From the NCBI RefSeq assembly GCF_041379945.2, contig NZ_JBFTXJ020000001.1, positions 558,001 through 622,000 of the forward strand: a stretch of DNA of 64,000 nt, read 5' to 3'. Below are positions 7,482-15,046 of this stretch, in pieces. The stretch comes from Aneurinibacillus sp. REN35 (lineage in GTDB: Bacteria > Bacillota > Bacilli > Aneurinibacillales > Aneurinibacillaceae). The position numbers and the translations under genes were made by a program. Each line of letters starts with the position of its first letter. The stretch's first letter is position 1. Below the pieces are notes generated by a model, which saw only the letters and a program-made list of their open reading frames with translations, was not told the DNA's origin and did not search any database.

Positions 7482-8882
7482 ATGAAGGTAGCAAAATTCG
7501 GAGGTACATCTCTGGCCAGCGCCGCACAGATTAAAAAAGTATGTGATATTGTGCTCGCTGATCCAGAAAGAAAAATTGTGATTGTTTCAGCACCGGGAAA
7601 ACGGGACAAGTCGGATACGAAAGTGACAGATCTGCTCATTGCATTAGCAGAGAAGTACGTTGCGGAAGGTGAAGCGGAAGCGGAACTTGCCGCTGTCGTA
7701 GATCGGTACCGCGACATCGCGGAAGGATTATCGCTTCCAAGAGATATTGTGGATTTGATTGAAGCTGACTTACGGGAGCGCCTTACGCTTGACCGCAGTC
7801 AGCCAGACATGTTCATGGATGCAATGAAGGCGAGCGGAGAAGACAATAACGCAAAAGTTGTAGCGCATTATCTTGTAAGCTTAGGCGTGCAGGCAAGCTA
7901 TGTTAACCCAAAGGAGGCCGGTCTGTTCGTAAGTGAAGAGCATGGCAATGCTCAGGTCTTACCGGAGTCCTATGAGAATCTAAAGGCGCTTCGTGATCGA
8001 GAGGGTCTGTTGATTTTCCCTGGCTTCTTCGGTTATGCTCCGTCTGGTGAATTGGTGACCTTCTCGCGTGGCGGCTCCGACATTACGGGCTCTATTCTTG
8101 CAGCGGCTGTCAAAGCTGATTTGTATGAGAATTTTACCGATGTGGATTCCGTGTTCGCCGCTAATCCGAATATCGTAGAGAATCCGACATCCATCCAGAA
8201 GCTTACGTACCGTGAGATGCGTGAGCTATCCTATGCAGGCTTTTCTGTATTCCATGATGAAGCGCTTATTCCTGCGTTTCGGGCTGGCATACCTGTCTGC
8301 ATAAAAAATACGAACAATCCATCTGCTCCAGGGACGATGATCGTATTTGAGCGGGAAGGCAATGGCAATCCGGTGGTCGGCATCGCCAGCGCATCAGGTT
8401 TTTGCAGTATTTATGTCAGCAAATACTTAATGAACCGTGAAATTGGTTTTGGACGCCGTCTGCTTCATATTCTTGAAGATGAGCAATTGTCTTATGAACA
8501 TATTCCATCAGGAATTGATGATATCTCTGTTATTTTACGTGATGATAAAATTGACGATGCGATGGAAGCGCGTATTACAGAGCGCATCCGCACAGAGCTT
8601 GCCGTCGATGATCTTGTGTTCGAACGCGAGATGTCGATGATTATGATTGTAGGAGAAGGCATGCGCCATAATGTAGGGACGACAGCACGCGCAGCCGGTG
8701 CGCTGGCGCGAGCTCGTGTAAATATCGAGATGATTAATCAAGGCTCTTCTGAAGTAAGCATGATGTTTGGGGTTAAAGCGATGGATGAAGAAAAAGCGGT
8801 ACGTGCCATCTATGAAGAGTTTTTTAATGAGAAAGCACTGGATGCAGAGGAAAGCACTAAAGAAGCGTTCAGCTTGCGCTAG
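7482..8882 (+). CDS. thrD: Aspartate kinase, YclM/ThrD type
   Basis: The enzyme phosphorylates L-aspartate, the first step toward lysine, threonine, methionine and diaminopimelate. VAKFGGTSLA is the N-terminal kinase signature; ASGEDNNAKVVA and FSRGGSDITGSILAAA line the active site. Two C-terminal ACT domains (from about residue 310) should bind effector amino acids, including NVGTTARAAGALARA. The sequence closely resembles B. subtilis YclM (aspartokinase III) from memory. The frame is open from 7374, but the family N-terminus MKVAKFGG begins at 7482, so the shorter form is chosen. No lysine riboswitch or T-box is seen in the 122-base gap upstream. Confidence 0.96.
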   Translation: MKVAKFGGTSLASAAQIKKVCDIVLADPERKIVIVSAPGKRDKSDTKVTDLLIALAEKYVAEGEAEAELAAVVDRYRDIAEGLSLPRDIVDLIEADLRERLTLDRSQPDMFMDAMKASGEDNNAKVVAHYLVSLGVQASYVNPKEAGLFVSEEHGNAQVLPESYENLKALRDREGLLIFPGFFGYAPSGELVTFSRGGSDITGSILAAAVKADLYENFTDVDSVFAANPNIVENPTSIQKLTYREMRELSYAGFSVFHDEALIPAFRAGIPVCIKNTNNPSAPGTMIVFEREGNGNPVVGIASASGFCSIYVSKYLMNREIGFGRRLLHILEDEQLSYEHIPSGIDDISVILRDDKIDDAMEARITERIRTELAVDDLVFEREMSMIMIVGEGMRHNVGTTARAAGALARARVNIEMINQGSSEVSMMFGVKAMDEEKAVRAIYEEFFNEKALDAEESTKEAFSLR

Positions 8883-8939
8883 CTATGATTATATGGTGAG
8901 GGGGGAAGCGCAAAGCTAGAGTCTCGTATAGAGACTTGG

Positions 8940-9119
8940 ATGCGGCTGCGCACGGTGATGATGTATATGGTCATTTATGATGCCATGACGGATTTTGGTT
9001 TTTTGTACAAGAAGGTCCAAGAATTCGCTTCGCTTGAAGAAGCCAAGGCCTTTGCGTCCGAGAAGAAAAAAGAAGGCGCACAAAATATTAAAATCGCACA
9101 GGAAGTTATGAGTCTGTGA
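8940..9119 (+). CDS. Small hypothetical protein, 59 residues, coupled to the lipoprotein gene
   Basis: The ORF starts ATG at 8940 and ends TGA at 9117-9119, overlapping the GTG of the next gene by four bases. The product starts with a hydrophobic part (MRLRTVMMYMVIYDAM) and continues with a charged helix (ASLEEAKAFASEKKKEGA). The best ribosome binding site in the area, GAGGGGGGAAG (8898-8908), is 31 bases upstream of the ATG. A small hairpin (AGTCTC 8920-8925 with GAGACT 8931-8936) lies between them. The real start is therefore uncertain. I do not recognise a family. Confidence 0.5.
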   Translation: MRLRTVMMYMVIYDAMTDFGFLYKKVQEFASLEEAKAFASEKKKEGAQNIKIAQEVMSL

Positions 9120-9547
9120 GACACAGCAATGTCCCTCTATCGGGCCGAATCAGCTTTCTGGTGTTGTTGATGTGCCTGTGTGCAGTACTTCTTGTCGGGT
9201 GTGGAGATAAAAAAGAGAACATCATCTATGTAGGTCAGTCAGATAACTGGAAAGCGATTCTGACAGCAGTGCATACGCCTGGTACAGACCGTGAACAGCA
9301 AATTCTTCGCCTCTCTTACAAGTCAGCAGATATTGATTCTGTATACAATGTTCGTTATCAAATGTCGGGACTTACCCAAGAAGTAAACGGCAAGGAAGAC
9401 AACATGAATAATAAGAGCGGCATTGTATCTCGTATGGAATGCACGGCATGTAAGCTAACGGACGAGAATCAGGCATTTACAGTAACAGTGGAGTGGAGTC
9501 CGAACCGCAAAGAAACGTTTCCACTCACGTTTATACGGAAGGAATAG
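9116..9547 (+). CDS. Predicted lipoprotein
   Basis: The product begins with a hydrophobic signal (SFLVLLMCLCAVLLVGC) whose lipobox LVGC ends at Cys29, so it should be lipid-anchored to the outer face of the membrane. The mature part, about 115 residues, looks beta-rich (NIIYVGQSDNWKAILTAV) with a CTAC motif near residue 105. I do not recognise a family. The GTG start overlaps the TGA of the small upstream ORF. A strong terminator follows directly. Confidence 0.8.
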   Translation: MRHSNVPLSGRISFLVLLMCLCAVLLVGCGDKKENIIYVGQSDNWKAILTAVHTPGTDREQQILRLSYKSADIDSVYNVRYQMSGLTQEVNGKEDNMNNKSGIVSRMECTACKLTDENQAFTVTVEWSPNRKETFPLTFIRKE

Positions 9548-9550
9548 AAC

Positions 9551-9613
9551 GCTCCTTCTTCACATATTTTGTTCGCCCGTGGACAAAATAAAAGTGAAGG
9601 AGGGGCTTTTTTT
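9551..9613 (+). terminator. Terminator whose 3' arm holds the next gene's ribosome binding site
   Basis: GCTCCTTCTTCAC (9551-9563) pairs over 13 positions, two of them G-U, with GTGAAGGAGGGGC (9594-9606), followed by seven T. The AAGGAGGGG that should start translation of the ORF at 9614 lies inside the 3' arm. Confidence 0.8.
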
Positions 9614-9838
9614 ATGATTGAAGTAAAATTACAGCCAACTTGTTCTCATACAATGTACTTTGATGCGGTAAAAGGGGGCCGGACATCTTTTGTGCTTGAA
9701 GATGAAACGCTCACCGCGCACCTTTCCGAAGCTGAGTTCTCTACATTTCTTAAAGATAATAATTTAATTTCGTATCGTGATGCCTTAAAAAGTTACGAAA
9801 GCGGTGAAATCGTCGGACGCTTTGCAAGCGTTGAATGA
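9614..9838 (+). CDS. Small hypothetical protein, 74 residues
   Basis: The frame is open from 9569, but the ATG at 9614 is eight bases after AAGGAGGGG (9597-9605) and gives MIEVKLQPTCSHTMYFD. The protein is small, acidic and soluble, with the ending SYESGEIVGRFASVE. I do not recognise a family. Its ribosome binding site lies within the hairpin of the preceding terminator, so translation may depend on the transcript's 5' end. A terminator at 9868 closes the unit. Confidence 0.7.
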   Translation: MIEVKLQPTCSHTMYFDAVKGGRTSFVLEDETLTAHLSEAEFSTFLKDNNLISYRDALKSYESGEIVGRFASVE

Positions 9839-9867
9839 TTGTCACATCCTGCTTGAAGCTCCTACTT

Positions 9868-9890
9868 GAGCCCTTGTCGGGGCTCTTTTT
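9868..9890 (+). terminator. Rho-independent terminator
   Basis: GAGCCC (9868-9873) pairs with GGGCTC (9880-9885), followed by five T, 30 bases after the preceding stop. Confidence 0.82.
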
Positions 9891-10045
9891 GCTATATATT
9901 AGAAATTTACACCTTTTATACAGTGTAAAAAGATATGGAAAAATGATGGATAAATCATTATTATGATCTTAAAGGATTAATTAATGTATTAAAATGAGTA
10001 TAAAAGGTCTATTGAAGGAAGAAACAGGAAGAGAGCGAGGGAAGC

Positions 10046-10369
10046 ATGGTGACGTCAAGCTATATTGATTTTTTTACAGACCGTCGCGGTAAGGTTACCG
10101 CCTGCATGGTTAATACATACATAAACGATCAACAGCATTACGCCGTCAGAATTGAGTTGGGCAAAGAGTACATTGTACGTCCATTAAATGCGTTGAAAAA
10201 AAAGCATCGGGACCGCCGCTGCATCGTAATCGGCTTCATACAGGATGACACAGGTGTACCTATTGATGCCCGTGTTAAATTTCTCGATACGAATCGGACA
10301 GGGAGAGTAAGCATTCGCGACCTGGCTGAACCGTCTGGAGAGGAAGTGGAGCGAGGGGAAGACTCCTGA
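10046..10369 (+). CDS. Hypothetical protein, 107 residues
   Basis: A small basic protein with beta-rich text: KVTACMVNTYIND, YAVRIELGKEYIVRPLN, RCIVIGFIQDDTGVPIDARVKFLDTN. The pattern of short strands and the phrase 'D.GVPIDARVKFLDT..GRV' suggest an SH3/OB-like barrel fold, but that is a guess. No signal peptide or membrane segment is visible. GAGCGAGGGAAG precedes the ATG. The 207 bases upstream are AT-rich and contain a perfect inverted repeat (9906-9929). A terminator follows at 10382. Confidence 0.7.
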   Translation: MVTSSYIDFFTDRRGKVTACMVNTYINDQQHYAVRIELGKEYIVRPLNALKKKHRDRRCIVIGFIQDDTGVPIDARVKFLDTNRTGRVSIRDLAEPSGEEVERGEDS

Positions 10370-10381
10370 GCATTAGTGAGG

Positions 10382-10406
10382 GCGTGCGCCATGCGCACGC
10401 TCTTTT
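10382..10406 (+). terminator. Rho-independent terminator
   Basis: GCGTGCGC (10382-10389) and GCGCACGC (10393-10400) form a perfect 8-bp stem with a CAT loop, then TCTTTT. Confidence 0.88.
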
Positions 10407-10479
10407 GCTGTGGAGAAAAGGGATTTGACAGCCGAACAGCGAAAAGGAAACAAGAGAGAAAGAGAAAAAGGAGAGAGCT

Positions 10480-10896
10480 ATGTATAAGACAGTGATTACA
10501 CCGCGTATGTCCGAGACAAATGGAACAGGTCATATCAGCAACACAGCACTTCCCGTTTGGTTCGAAGCTGCGCGTACTGACATCTATAAGCTGTTTAATC
10601 CGACAGCAGATATGCGAACGTTCCCGCTGATTATTGTTACGATGCAGATTGATTTCCAGCGACAGTTGTACTTCGGGGAAGATGTGGAGGTGCGCGGTTG
10701 GGTGGAACGTATCGGCAGCGCGAGCTTCACGCTTTATGAAGAAGCGCATCAGAAGGGACAAGTGTGTGCCACAGGAAAAGCAACCTATGTATATTTTGAC
10801 TACGAAACTCAGAAATCGTGTCCCATCAGCACGGAAATACGGCAGGCGCTGGCCGTCCACCTGCTTTCTACGAAGCCGGAGAAGATAAAGCCTTGA
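10480..10896 (+). CDS. Acyl-CoA thioesterase, hotdog-fold 4HBT family
   Basis: This 138-residue protein has the 4-hydroxybenzoyl-CoA thioesterase/YbgC-type layout: an N-terminal strand, then GTGHISNTALPVWFEAAR, in which the usual active-site Asp position is occupied by Ser/Asn (GHISN). It continues IVTMQIDFQRQLYFGEDVEVRGWVERIG, the typical second strand pair. Such enzymes hydrolyse acyl-CoA thioesters; the substrate cannot be read from the sequence. AAAGGAGAG precedes the ATG. Its last 29 bases overlap the 3' end of a convergent lipoprotein gene. Confidence 0.88.
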   Translation: MYKTVITPRMSETNGTGHISNTALPVWFEAARTDIYKLFNPTADMRTFPLIIVTMQIDFQRQLYFGEDVEVRGWVERIGSASFTLYEEAHQKGQVCATGKATYVYFDYETQKSCPISTEIRQALAVHLLSTKPEKIKP

Positions 10897-11326
10897 TCAT
10901 TTCCTCTACGCTGCCTGCGATGGTAGCGTAAGGCCGCCCCTGCTCTATTTGACTGCACAGCAGACGAATGCGTGAATAGAGTGTCCGACTGGACGTAATA
11001 TATACGGAATAGCCAGGGAATTGACGAGATACGGCCGTTTGTACATCCTGCTCAATGGATTTTTTGCTGCGTGTATAATTACTCAGACGAAGGCCAACGA
11101 TAATATCCTTCTCGTAGACGATTGCAGATGCGCTTGCTACGCCAAGAATGCTGCGCGCTGTTTGCTCGGCAAGCACGCTTGCATTCATCTGTGTCTCATT
11201 TATAGGGTTGGCATTCACATGACTTGGGCCGACAGGACTGCTTGAGCGAATACTGCAAGCACCCATAATAAACAAGCACCAGAGAGCGGACAAAACAATG
11301 AATGTACAGGTTCTCTTTTTGCGCAT
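10868..11326 (-). CDS. YhcN/YlaJ-like sporulation lipoprotein
   Basis: The N-terminal signal ends in lipobox MGAC with Cys24. The mature region (VLAEQTARSILGVASASAIVYEKDIIVGLRL, summarised) and the later VQTAVSRQFPGYSVYITSS follow the YhcN/YlaJ family of Bacillus sporulation/germination lipoproteins. I chose the ATG at 11326 because GAGGTG (11333-11338) is six bases upstream; an in-frame GTG three codons earlier is part of that site. The gene is convergent with, and overlaps by 29 bases, the thioesterase gene. Confidence 0.82.
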   Translation of the reverse strand: MRKKRTCTFIVLSALWCLFIMGACSIRSSSPVGPSHVNANPINETQMNASVLAEQTARSILGVASASAIVYEKDIIVGLRLSNYTRSKKSIEQDVQTAVSRQFPGYSVYITSSRTLYSRIRLLCSQIEQGRPYATIAGSVEEMIKALSSPAS

Positions 11327-11484
11327 GATTCTCACCTCTTCCCCATTTTGTCCGTTCTTTCTGGCTTATAGTCACAAAAGTATGTGCTATGTCATTTTGC
11401 TTGTATAATAAGTAGGGTGAATATACACTGGAAATCGTGGGTATGTAAGTAAAGTAAAGAGATTGCAAAAAAATGGAGGATCGT

Positions 11485-12252
11485 ATGCGTTCAATAGCAT
11501 TACACACATTACAGGCGGTACGCGATGAGCTGCTCGCTCATCCGATGTATAAACAGATGACAACCCCTGCTCGGGTACGGGTGATGATGAAGCATCATGT
11601 ATTTGCGGTATGGGATTTTATGACGCTATTAAAACGGCTGCAGCGTGAGGTTACATCCGTGGAAGTGCCGTGGATGCCGTATGAGACACCTGCTTATACG
11701 CGTTTTATCAATGAGATCGTATTAGGCGAAGAATCGGATGAAGATGGTCGAGGCGGGTATGCCAGTCATTTTCAGTTGTATTTGGAGGCAATGGATGAAG
11801 TGGGAGCGGATACCGCGCCGATTTATGCCTTCCTTAGAGCGCTGGGGGATGGGGAAGATTATCAGGAAGCGCTGAAACAGGAGTGCATTCCTGTATCTGT
11901 GCGTGAATTTGTCACCTATAACATGTATACGGCCATGAACGGATCGGTGCATGAAGTGGCTGCCGCTTTCTTCTATGGACGTGAGGATTTGATTCCGGAC
12001 ATGTTTGAACTGCTGGTCGATGCATTGGACAAGGAAGGGGCGAATAACGGTCGTTTGGACTATTATTTGCGCCGTCATATTGAATTGGATGGAGACGAGC
12101 ACGGGCCGCTGGCACAGAAGCTGCTCGATAGCCTATGCGGGCAAGATGATCGCAAGACAGAAGAAGCGCTGGATGTGGCACGTCGTTCGCTGCTGATGCG
12201 TGGAAGGCTGTGGGATGGTGTGCTTGCTGAAATTAAGCAAAGAGGGATATAA
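11485..12252 (+). CDS. DUF3050-like protein (possible haem-oxygenase-like helical fold)
   Basis: A soluble, mostly helical protein of 255 residues. HHVFAVWDFMTLLKRLQ near the N-terminus and RRHIELDGDEHGPLA near the C-terminus, each rich in His/Asp/Glu, resemble the DUF3050 family, which is related to the haem-oxygenase-like/TenA fold. The spaced His and acidic residues could form a di-metal site, but this is inference. An ATG at 11473 is in frame, yet GGAGG (11475-11479) lies after it, so the ATG at 11485 is preferred. It is monocistronic with its own terminator. Confidence 0.78.
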   Translation: MRSIALHTLQAVRDELLAHPMYKQMTTPARVRVMMKHHVFAVWDFMTLLKRLQREVTSVEVPWMPYETPAYTRFINEIVLGEESDEDGRGGYASHFQLYLEAMDEVGADTAPIYAFLRALGDGEDYQEALKQECIPVSVREFVTYNMYTAMNGSVHEVAAAFFYGREDLIPDMFELLVDALDKEGANNGRLDYYLRRHIELDGDEHGPLAQKLLDSLCGQDDRKTEEALDVARRSLLMRGRLWDGVLAEIKQRGI

Positions 12253-12266
12253 ATAGTGATAAAAGA

Positions 12267-12301
12267 AACCGGGCTGTCCATAAGGGCAGTCCGGTTTTTT
12301 T
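12267..12301 (+). terminator. Rho-independent terminator
   Basis: AACCGGGCTGTCC (12267-12279) pairs with GGGCAGTCCGGTT (12284-12296), 13 pairs with two G-U, then a run of T. Confidence 0.92.
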
Positions 12302-12413
12302 GTGCGTGCTGCCGGACCTTGGCATTTTGTACATAATTTCGCTCGTTCTTATTCAAAATAAACCTAACTTCCGCCATGAATAGAGAAGTGGGGAAGTGGA
12401 AGGGAGAGTGTCC

Positions 12414-13508
12414 ATGGTTCCATCCACCTATAAGATCAATACGCTAGACGCTATTCTTTTATTGATGGGCTTTTCAGGGATATTAGCGCACGTTATTGTC
12501 ATACCATGTATATTCAGAGCGGCCGGGAGGGATGCTTGGATATCCATCCTTGCCGCAGGAGTCATTTTATTTATTTGGTTTGGCCTGATTTACTTTATTA
12601 TGAAAAAAACGCAGCAGAAGCACCCGATTGTGTGGATTAAGCAGCGGTTTGGAAAGCCAATGGCTTGGCTTGTTGCGGCTTTGGTCGTGATCCATCTGCT
12701 GTTAACCAGCTTTATTACGCTAAAGGACACAACTACATGGGCGAATACGTCCTTTTTGGAAGCGACACCTATATGGGCGATTCTGCTTTTGCTTGCACCG
12801 ATTTGCTTCATAGGCAGTTGTTCCGGTATACGTACGCTGGCGGTTGCTAACGGGGTTCTTTTGCCGTTTGTTATTTTTTTAGGCTTTTTTGTCTCCGCAG
12901 GAAACATTCCAAGAAAAGATTATGCGTACATTCTGCCGGTCTTTGAACACGGCTATCAACCTACTCTATTGGGGATGATGTATGTGGCCTCCGGTTTTGT
13001 GGAAGGTATGCTGCTTGTCTTTTTTCAGCATCACCTTAAATCAAAAGTTAAATATTCAACCTTTATTGTGCTAGCTATTATCTTCATTGTTCTTACGTTA
13101 GGTCCGACAACCGGAGCGATCGCAGAATTCGGCGTCTTTGGATCGAAGGCGCTTCGTTATCCTGCGTATGAAGAGTGGCGGCTGCTGTCCTTTGGCAAGT
13201 ATTTCGAGCGTGTAGACTTTTTCTCTATCTACCAGTGGTTGGTTGGCTCTTTTATTCGTCTCTCATTCAGCTTGTATTTGATGGCGGAAGTGCTGGAGAT
13301 CCAACCAGGTAAAAAACGCTGGTATTTTCTTGCTATCGTTATGCTCCTTCTGGTTGCAGCGGTTCTTCTCCCAATAAGCGACATGATATTTCTTGAGTTG
13401 TTGTATAAGTGGCTGCTCCCGGTGCTGTTTGTTATGATGCTTTTCCTATCGCTTTTACTTGGTGTCCTTTCGCTTGTGAAAAAGAAGGAGAAGGTGAGAG
13501 AAGCATGA
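12414..13508 (+). CDS. Spore germination protein, GerAB/GerKB family (receptor B subunit)
   Basis: An integral membrane protein of 364 residues with about ten transmembrane helices, of the amino-acid-permease-like GerAB family that senses germinants in the spore inner membrane. The first helix region (INTLDAILLLMGFSGILAHV) and PVFEHGYQPTLLGMMYVASGF fit the family. GGGAG (12402-12406) supports the ATG at 12414 rather than the in-frame GTG codons at 12396 and 12408. It overlaps the A-subunit gene by four bases (ATGA). Gene order B-A-C differs from the more common A-first order. Forespore expression is expected, but I could not identify a sigma-G promoter. Confidence 0.92.
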   Translation: MVPSTYKINTLDAILLLMGFSGILAHVIVIPCIFRAAGRDAWISILAAGVILFIWFGLIYFIMKKTQQKHPIVWIKQRFGKPMAWLVAALVVIHLLLTSFITLKDTTTWANTSFLEATPIWAILLLLAPICFIGSCSGIRTLAVANGVLLPFVIFLGFFVSAGNIPRKDYAYILPVFEHGYQPTLLGMMYVASGFVEGMLLVFFQHHLKSKVKYSTFIVLAIIFIVLTLGPTTGAIAEFGVFGSKALRYPAYEEWRLLSFGKYFERVDFFSIYQWLVGSFIRLSFSLYLMAEVLEIQPGKKRWYFLAIVMLLLVAAVLLPISDMIFLELLYKWLLPVLFVMMLFLSLLLGVLSLVKKKEKVREA

Positions 13509-15046
13509 AAAAATGGCGATTTAACAGAGAATCCAAGAAGCAGGAACAGGCAGCTTCTCCCACCACACCCGTTTTTGTCACAAAAGATCTTGCCGTAAAT
13601 AAACAAATAATCGAAGCTGTATTTGCCTCCTGTCATGATGTAAAAAATCAGCCGCTTCTCTTTGCTACGAGCGGTGGGAGCATTGAACTTCTTGTCGTGT
13701 ATTGTGAAGGTATGACAGATAAGAGGCGTACGAATGAAGAAATTCTCCCTATGCTTAGGAATTGGTTCGCTAACAAAACAATAAAAGAAGTAGTAACAGC
13801 CCAACTGCCGCAATCGTGGGCAATTTCCGATGCGACAGAGGAAACGGAGTGGGCCAAAATAACAAGGGAAGTATTGGATGGGAAGCTGGCGATTTTTATT
13901 AACGGAATAGCTGCCGTCTACGTAGTGGATACATCGCAACATCCGCAGCGGACTCCTGATGAATCCAATACAGAAGTATCGGTGCGCGGACCAAGTGACG
14001 GATTCATTGAGGAGATCGGGATAAATGTGGCGCTCATTCGCAAGCGGCTATTAACGCCTTCCCTACGCTATGAACAGTTCATTGTGGGCAGAAGAAGTCA
14101 AACAAAGGTGGGCCTTCTTTATATATCTGATGTGGTAGACCAGCAGGCTCTTGAAGAAGTGAAGCGCAATCTTCAAAGCATTGACGTCGATGCTTTGGGC
14201 AGCAGTGCACAGCTAGAGGAGCTGGTTGTCAATAGGACGTACATGTTTTTTCCGGTTCTTGACTATACGGGACGACCTGATTTTGCAGTATCAGGACTTT
14301 TGCGAGGCCGCTTTGTGATTGTTGTGGATGGTGCACCGACTGTACTGATTGGTCCGACGAACCTTTTCGTCATGTTGAAGTCACCGGAAGACAATAATTT
14401 GCTCTACATTATTCCGTCGTTTGAGATTTTGATCCGGCTTATGGGGCTGATTATTGCTTTATTCCTGCCGGGATTCTGGGTTGCGCTCTCGTCCTTCCAT
14501 CAGGACCAAATCCCGCTGCCTCTTCTTGCGACGTTGTCTGAATCACGCAGAGGAGTACCGTTTCCTGCACCGATCGAAGCGTTCATTATGCTGTTCATGT
14601 TTGAGCTCTTTAGAGAGGCGGGACTGCGCCTGCCAAGTAATGTCGGGCAGACGCTATCAGTTGTTGGGGGGTTAATCATTGGGGATGCCGCCATCCGCGC
14701 CGGGTTGACAAGCCCGTCGATGGTAGTTCTTACGGCGATTGCGTCCGTGTCCGGATTTACCCTTGTGAATCAATCCTTAACAGGAGTTGTATCCATCGTT
14801 CGTTTAGTCGTTCTTTTTCTATCCGCCATCTTCGGTTTATTTGGCTTTATTTCTAGCATATTGCTTCTGGTGCTCTATCTTGGAACAGTCCAATCATTTG
14901 GAATTCCATATCTGGCTCCTGTTTCCCCGTTCATTCCAGGTGAGTTCTTGTCTGCTTTTGTCCGTCGTCCATGGAAACTAATTAAGCGTCGTCCAAGTTT
15001 TCTTCAGGGGGAAGATCGTACGCGGCAGGGAGATAACCAGGAATGA
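13505..15046 (+). CDS. Spore germination protein, GerAA/GerKA family (receptor A subunit)
   Basis: This 513-residue protein has a hydrophilic N-terminal half of about 270 residues followed by several membrane helices, as in GerA A-subunits. Characteristic strings are VSVRGPSDGFIEEIG, NVALIRKRL, VDGAPTVLIGPTNLF and LPLLATLSESRRGVPFPAPIEAF. The frame is open from 13409, inside the B gene, but the ATG at 13505 follows AAGGTGAG and gives the expected start MKKWRFNRESKK. With its B and C neighbours it forms a germinant receptor; the ligand cannot be told from sequence. The C-subunit gene overlaps its end by four bases. Confidence 0.95.
   Translation: MKKWRFNRESKKQEQAASPTTPVFVTKDLAVNKQIIEAVFASCHDVKNQPLLFATSGGSIELLVVYCEGMTDKRRTNEEILPMLRNWFANKTIKEVVTAQLPQSWAISDATEETEWAKITREVLDGKLAIFINGIAAVYVVDTSQHPQRTPDESNTEVSVRGPSDGFIEEIGINVALIRKRLLTPSLRYEQFIVGRRSQTKVGLLYISDVVDQQALEEVKRNLQSIDVDALGSSAQLEELVVNRTYMFFPVLDYTGRPDFAVSGLLRGRFVIVVDGAPTVLIGPTNLFVMLKSPEDNNLLYIIPSFEILIRLMGLIIALFLPGFWVALSSFHQDQIPLPLLATLSESRRGVPFPAPIEAFIMLFMFELFREAGLRLPSNVGQTLSVVGGLIIGDAAIRAGLTSPSMVVLTAIASVSGFTLVNQSLTGVVSIVRLVVLFLSAIFGLFGFISSILLLVLYLGTVQSFGIPYLAPVSPFIPGEFLSAFVRRPWKLIKRRPSFLQGEDRTRQGDNQE

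Noticed and set aside
10138-10860. 240-codon minus-strand ORF across two plus-strand genes
   Set aside because: It spans a terminator and the thioesterase gene, without a ribosome binding site or a recognisable product.
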